Positions 58,815 to 64,000 of a stretch of DNA of 64,000 nt are shown one piece after another (positions within the stretch are counted from its first letter, which is position 1; every line of letters begins with the position of its first letter). The position numbers were made by a program, and so were the translations under genes. The stretch comes from Sphagnum compactum (Eukaryota; Bryophyta; Sphagnopsida; Sphagnales), in NCBI GenBank assembly GCA_965153455.1, contig OZ234502.1:11315495-11379494 (forward strand), written 5' to 3'. The notes beneath the pieces are model-generated. The model made no database searches and was not told the origin of the DNA. It was given only the letters and a program-made list of their open reading frames with translations.

Positions 58815-60178
58815 GAGGAGTTGTTTTTTAGTGATGATCTTTTAAATTTCTAGAAAATGTGGTTATGTTTTTGAGAGCAACTCCACCTATCATCAGTGAC
58901 AGAGCTTTTTTTTTTCTTCAATTTCCTGATGGAGTCAGGGTGACAAGCATCCTCAGGCAGATTTCAACTTAATTGGTAACATTATTTCAAGGAACTCTTA
59001 AAATTGTAATCAGTAAACATAAATGTGATGACACCCTCCTAAACAAAACAGTGATTTTGAGCAAATTTGTTTTTAAAAGAAGTTTACTACAAAACATTCG
59101 GTTTTCAGAAAACTTTGTTGCCTTTCGATGATTTTTGCCAAAAGATAATGCCAAAAGAGTCAGTATATGACCCTGCATATTAAAATTAGGCTAGATGAAG
59201 AAAAGTCAAATTATTCCAGTTTGGCTGGTAAAATAGCTTTGGCCCAGCATTTTTAAACAGTTCGCTGAAGTGACTAAAACGCACAGCAAAGCCAAACACC
59301 TGCCAGAGAAGAGTGTAATAAATATGATCTGACTGCTGCCCAGTCAGATGTAATGAATATTAGATTGGCCAATCTAATATTCCTCCAAGTAGTTTGCCAT
59401 GTGGAACATTAATTATCTTCACTATCTCTTTGTTTCAATTGCAAAATGATTCAATTAAAGTGGAACACTGCAAGCTTCTAGAGTTTGCTCAAATTCATGT
59501 TTGATTTGAAATCTTCTGAGTTTCAACTATCTATATTAACAACTTCTTTCTTCTCAATCAACACCTTAAAATATCTAGACCTTTTGCATTACCTTATTGA
59601 ATGGATTATGGGTGGTAATATGAACCAAAAACATTTACATGTGACTGTCATCTATCTATGAAGCCAAGTAGTTTGTTTTGTTTTGTCACACTGAGATCTC
59701 CCAAACCATGGCGCTTCATGCCATGCTCTTGGTATTTTTGGGAAGATCTTAATGAGTAGGGGTGCATCAATGCAGTTTGAAACTATTTGGAGCTACAGTG
59801 TGGAACCATTTTTTCAATGAAAATTAAATAAAATCCAAACTAAAAACTGTACTGGAATTTGGAAGCATCCTTGGTGTCCTTGGAAAGTCCTTGGTGAGTC
59901 AGATTTAATAGACTTATTTCACAATTTTCAGAGCTAAGGTGTGGAAGATACTACTTTTTGAGGTGATTTTGTTGCTGGAAATTCAAACAAATTGCAAAAA
60001 TTGGGTTTGGAAAGCAAAATCAGTTGAGCTATAACCTATGTAGTCTACTTTCGAGCTATAACAAAACACCAAGAATGCACAAGGGATTTATGCAATAAAT
60101 TACCATGCACCTCCGCTCTCAATGTGTTCACATTGCTGAATTAAAAAGGAACTAATTTAATTATATATCAAAAATGAA

Positions 60179-60203
60179 TATATATATATATATATATATA
60201 TAT
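60179..60203. repeat. (TA)n microsatellite
   Basis: A 25-bp TA run in AT-rich DNA with no gene nearby. Confidence 0.9.
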
Positions 60204-61289
60204 CATGTGACCATAAATAAAACATTGAATCAAAAAATTTATTCTTAAGATGAAACTATAACATTTTGCCATTTGACTATAATTAAAAAGATGAATTGAT
60301 CAATTTATTTCTCTACATGGAACTCTAAAAAATTAATTAATTTTTATTTCTTACATGTGACCATGGCATTTTTACATATAATTATAAATAAAATAAAATG
60401 ATAATTTTTTCTTACTTGGTCAAAGTCAATCACGCATATACTTTGATTGAATGTTTAATGATTGACATGCCATACATGTGAAACTAGACAAAAAATATCA
60501 TGTCATGTCTATTTGAAGAACCTTGATCCTAATAATCTATTTAGCTACACTCAAAAGAAAATGTCATTGCTATCATTTTAAAGATGCACAAGTAAAGTTC
60601 TCATTAGTATAAAATTACATAACCAAATTCTTACAAGACAAAACAAATTTTTGTACTAAACAATGACCAATTGATTATACAATGTTTCATTTCTCAATTT
60701 GTTCGTCTCAATTCTCAAGAGATGTTATTATAAAAAATTGTTGCAAAGCAAAACATCATAATAGTTGTTTTATGAACTCTACCAGTTTAACTTTTCTTAA
60801 CACACTACTGAAGCATTATGAAACTCAACAAGAATGGAAATGAAAATCCTAAGTGACATGAAGGTGTATAATATGTATCTATAATTATCTACTACATTTA
60901 AGGTCATTTAAATTTTAATTTTTATCTGTGGGTAATGTGTCTTAATTATTCATAAGATAGCCAATCAATCTACATTTAGTGTTTTTTAATTTGAAATGCA
61001 CATGAATATTACTATTGAATTGAAGTTCTATATTAAATTTTAATAAATGACATTCTTTTAAAAAATTCATTTCATTAAGTTCATAGGGATTCATTTGCAA
61101 ATGAATCCAACCCAATTACCTTTTATCAAATGTGGTGCTTAACTTAAATCCAAGTGGATTTTTTGTGTCCATCATAAGTCTTAAGGTTGCTATGAGGGAT
61201 ATCCCAAACATGTACGTCATCCCTAGGGAGGTGTCATGACATTTTGAATGTCAACATCTCCAAAGACAAAATTTCTTCCAATCCCTTAA

Positions 61290-63700
61290 ATTTTATGGTG
61301 GGCCCTATGATGTTGAAACAAAATGCATCACGAAAAACGTTGTTTAAAAAATATTTGGTTGATCATTGGAATCAATTTTGACTAAGTTTCATATTGGAAT
61401 TTTTGAGCTAGTTTTCAAAATAAAAATCAAATCATAAAATGCATCATGAAGAGCGTCATTTAGAAGCACTTGATTGATCATTGGAATCAATGTTCAATGA
61501 AAGTCATATGAAGTGTTAATTTTCTAACTAGTTTTCAAAATGACAATCAAATGATAAAATGCGTCATGAAGAGGGCCGTTTAAGAAACACTTGGTTGATC
61601 GTGAGAACCAATATTCAATGAAAGTCATATGAAATGTTAATTTTCTAACTAGTTTTCAAAATGAAAATCAAATGATAAAATGCATCATGAAGAGAGCCGT
61701 TTAAGAAGCACTTGGTTGATCGTTGGAATCAATGTTCAATGAGAATCATATGGAATGTTAATTTTCTAACTAGTTTTCAAAACAAGAATCAAATGATAAA
61801 ATGCATCATGAAGAGCGTTATTTAAGAAGCACTTGGTTGATCATTGGAACCGATATTCAATGAAAGTCATATGGAATGTTAATTTTCTAACTAGTTTTCA
61901 AAATGAAAAGCAAATGATAAAATGCATCATGAAGAGAGCCGTTTAAGAAGCACTTGGTTGATCGTTGGAATCGATGTTCAATGAGAATCATATGGAATGT
62001 AAATTTTCTAACTAGTTTTCAAAATGAAAATCAAATGATAAAATGCATCATGAAGAGAGCCGTTTAAGAAACACTTGGTTGATCGTTGGAACCAATGTTC
62101 AATGAGAGTCATATGGATTGTTAATTTTCTAACTAGTTTTCAAAATGAAAATCAAATGATAAAATGCATCATGAAGAGAGCCGTTTAAGAAGCACTTGGT
62201 TGATCGTTGGAATCGATGTTCAATGAGAATCATATGGAATGTTAATTTTCTAACTAGTTTTCAAAATGAAAATCAAATGATAAAATGCATCATGAAGAGC
62301 GTTATTTAAGAAGCACTTGGTTGATCGTTGGAACCGATGTTCAATGAGAGTCATATGGAATGTAAATTTTCTAACTAGTTTTCAAAATGAAAATCAAATG
62401 ATAAAATGCATCATGAAGAGAGCCGTTTAAGAAGCACTTGGTTGATCGTTGGAACCAATGTTCAATGAGAGTCATATGGATTGTTAATTTTTTAACTAGT
62501 TTTCAAAATGAGAATCAAATGATTAAATGCATCATGAAAAGGGTCGTTTAAGAATCACTTGGTTGATCATTGGAATCGATGTTCAATGAGAGTCATATAC
62601 AGTGTTATTGTTTTAGCTAGTTTTCAAAATAAGAATCAAATAATAAAATGCATCATGTAAAGTGTTGTTTAAGAAGCACTTCATTGATTGTTGAAACTGA
62701 TGTTCAATGAAAGTCATGTGGAATGTTAATTTTTTAACTAAAAATCAAAGGATAGAATGCATCAAGAAAACACTATTCAAAAACACTTAGTTGATCATTG
62801 CAACCAATGTTGAGTGAATGTTATATGGAAGGTAGTTTTCTAATTAATTTTCAAAATGAAAATCAAAAGATAGAATGCATCATGAAAGTCGTTATTTTAA
62901 GAACACTTGGTTGATCATTGCAACCAATGTTGAATGAATGTTATATGGAGGCTAATTTTTCAGCTAATTTTCAAAATGAATATGAAAGGATAGAATGCAT
63001 GAAAAACATTATTTTAAAAGCATTTGGTTGATCGTTGGAACCAATGTTAAGCCAGTGTTATATGGATAATAGTTTTCTAACTAATTTTCAAAATGAAAAT
63101 CAAAAGACAGAATGCATCATGAAAAAGATCATTTAAGAAGCACTTGGTTGATCAATAGAACCAATGTTGAATGACTATCACATGAAAGGTTAAACTTTTA
63201 ATTGGTTTTCAAAATGAGAATCAAAAGATAAATGCATCATGAAGAACACCGTTTAAGATATACTTGGTTGATCATTGGAACAAATGTTGAATGAGTGTCA
63301 CATGAAAAGTTAATTTTCTAACTAATTTTCAATATAAAAATCAAAGGATACAATGCATCCTGAAAATCATCATTTAAAAAATACTTGATGTTGGTTGGGT
63401 TCATATGGAGAGTTGATTTTTAAGCCAATTTTCAAAATGACAATTGAAAAACATTGCTTAAAAAATACTTGATTAATTATTACAACCTATGTTGGGTGGG
63501 TAGAGTCAATTTTTAAGTCGGTTCTCAAAATGCATCATGAAAAGTGTCATTTTAAAAGTACTTGGTTGATGGTTGGAACTATTGTTGGGTGAGTATCAAA
63601 TGGAAGGTTGGTTTTAAACCAATGTTCAAAATGAAAAATTGCAAGAAGACATATTGAATAATGAAAAAATATTTTTAAAATATTTGATTAATTGTGGGAA
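61290..63700. repeat. 121-bp satellite array, about 19 units
   Basis: The word AAATGCATCATGAAGAG recurs at exactly 121-bp steps (61681, 61802, 61923, 62044, 62165, 62286, 62407, 62528, 62649), with flanking words ACTTGGTTGATCGTTGGAA and TTCTAACTAGTTTTCAAAAT. Units in the middle are nearly identical; those at both ends are increasingly diverged and irregular in length. No open frame of note crosses it. Confidence 0.95.
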
Positions 63701-64000
63701 GCAATGTTGGGTGAATGTCATATGAAAGTTGATTTTCAAATCAAATTTTAAAATGAAACTAAATGTTCTCATTTTAATAAAAAAAAATTTGAGATATCAT
63801 TTAAATTTGATATTTGAGGAAGTTAATAAAGGACCTTAAGTTTAATTCTCAATTTCATAAAAGCTAAAAACCTATTAGAAAGAAAATGCTTAGTAATAAA
63901 ACTTGAACTAAAAACATTTTTGTTTCAAATAGTGATTTTAACACAAGGCCAAAACTTGTAATGTGTAAATACAAGAAGAACCATTTTTCTTTAAAATCTA

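Noticed and set aside
61290-63700. Regular repeats as a CRISPR array
   Set aside because: Units are contiguous 121-bp satellite monomers with no unique spacers, in a eukaryotic context.

Overview
This window looks like nuclear DNA from a land plant. The evidence is a strongly AT-rich, CpG-poor matrix, GT-AG intron signals, a decayed Mutator-like (MULE) transposase of the plant type, hAT-like miniature elements, a GC-rich LTR-like block and several tandem arrays. A non-flowering lineage is possible, but nothing here fixes the species. Most of the 64 kb is repeat-derived and has no recognisable gene.

The genic content is one family: small proteins built from paired amphipathic helix (PAH) domains, the fold that SIN3 co-repressors use to bind transcription factors. 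I see six members. Type I has two PAH domains: PAH-b (7574-7961, +, pseudogene), PAH-d (19262-19921, +, intact, 219 aa) and PAH-f (55159-55746, -, intact, 195 aa). Type II has one C-terminal PAH domain: PAH-a (6283-6462, +, partial), PAH-c (12315-12959, -, open, 214 aa) and PAH-e (39716-40362, -, frameshifted). None carries the HDAC-interaction region of a full SIN3. Their coding blocks are GC- and CpG-rich islands in the AT-rich matrix. All share a 5' splice donor 27-37 nt after the stop codon, which suggests a 3'UTR intron. Each type also has its own upstream module made of degenerate repeats.

Layout: 1-5430, no recognised gene. 5440-15519, PAH-a, then a convergent pair PAH-b > < PAH-c with a 95-bp tandem array between them (copy A). 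15520-18469, AT-rich, no gene. 18470-about 24730, copy C of the same locus: a hAT-like MITE, PAH-d, its 3' region and an orphan type II leader whose gene is missing. 24900-35683, AT-rich DNA with an LTR-like GC-rich block and a nested inverted-repeat element. 35684-44487, copy B, a recent duplicate of 8559-15519 holding PAH-e and an expanded 95-bp array. 44488-54850, AT-rich DNA with a dead MULE transposase and two minisatellites. 55159-56400, PAH-f and its leader. 56480-61290, dispersed repeats. 61290 to about 63700, a 121-bp satellite.

The best candidate for something undescribed is this PAH-only family: two subtypes, convergent pairing, family-specific leaders and 3'UTR intron, amplified by segmental duplication and eroding in some copies. 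By inference, a free PAH domain could compete with SIN3 for transcription-factor partners. Nothing in the sequence proves that.
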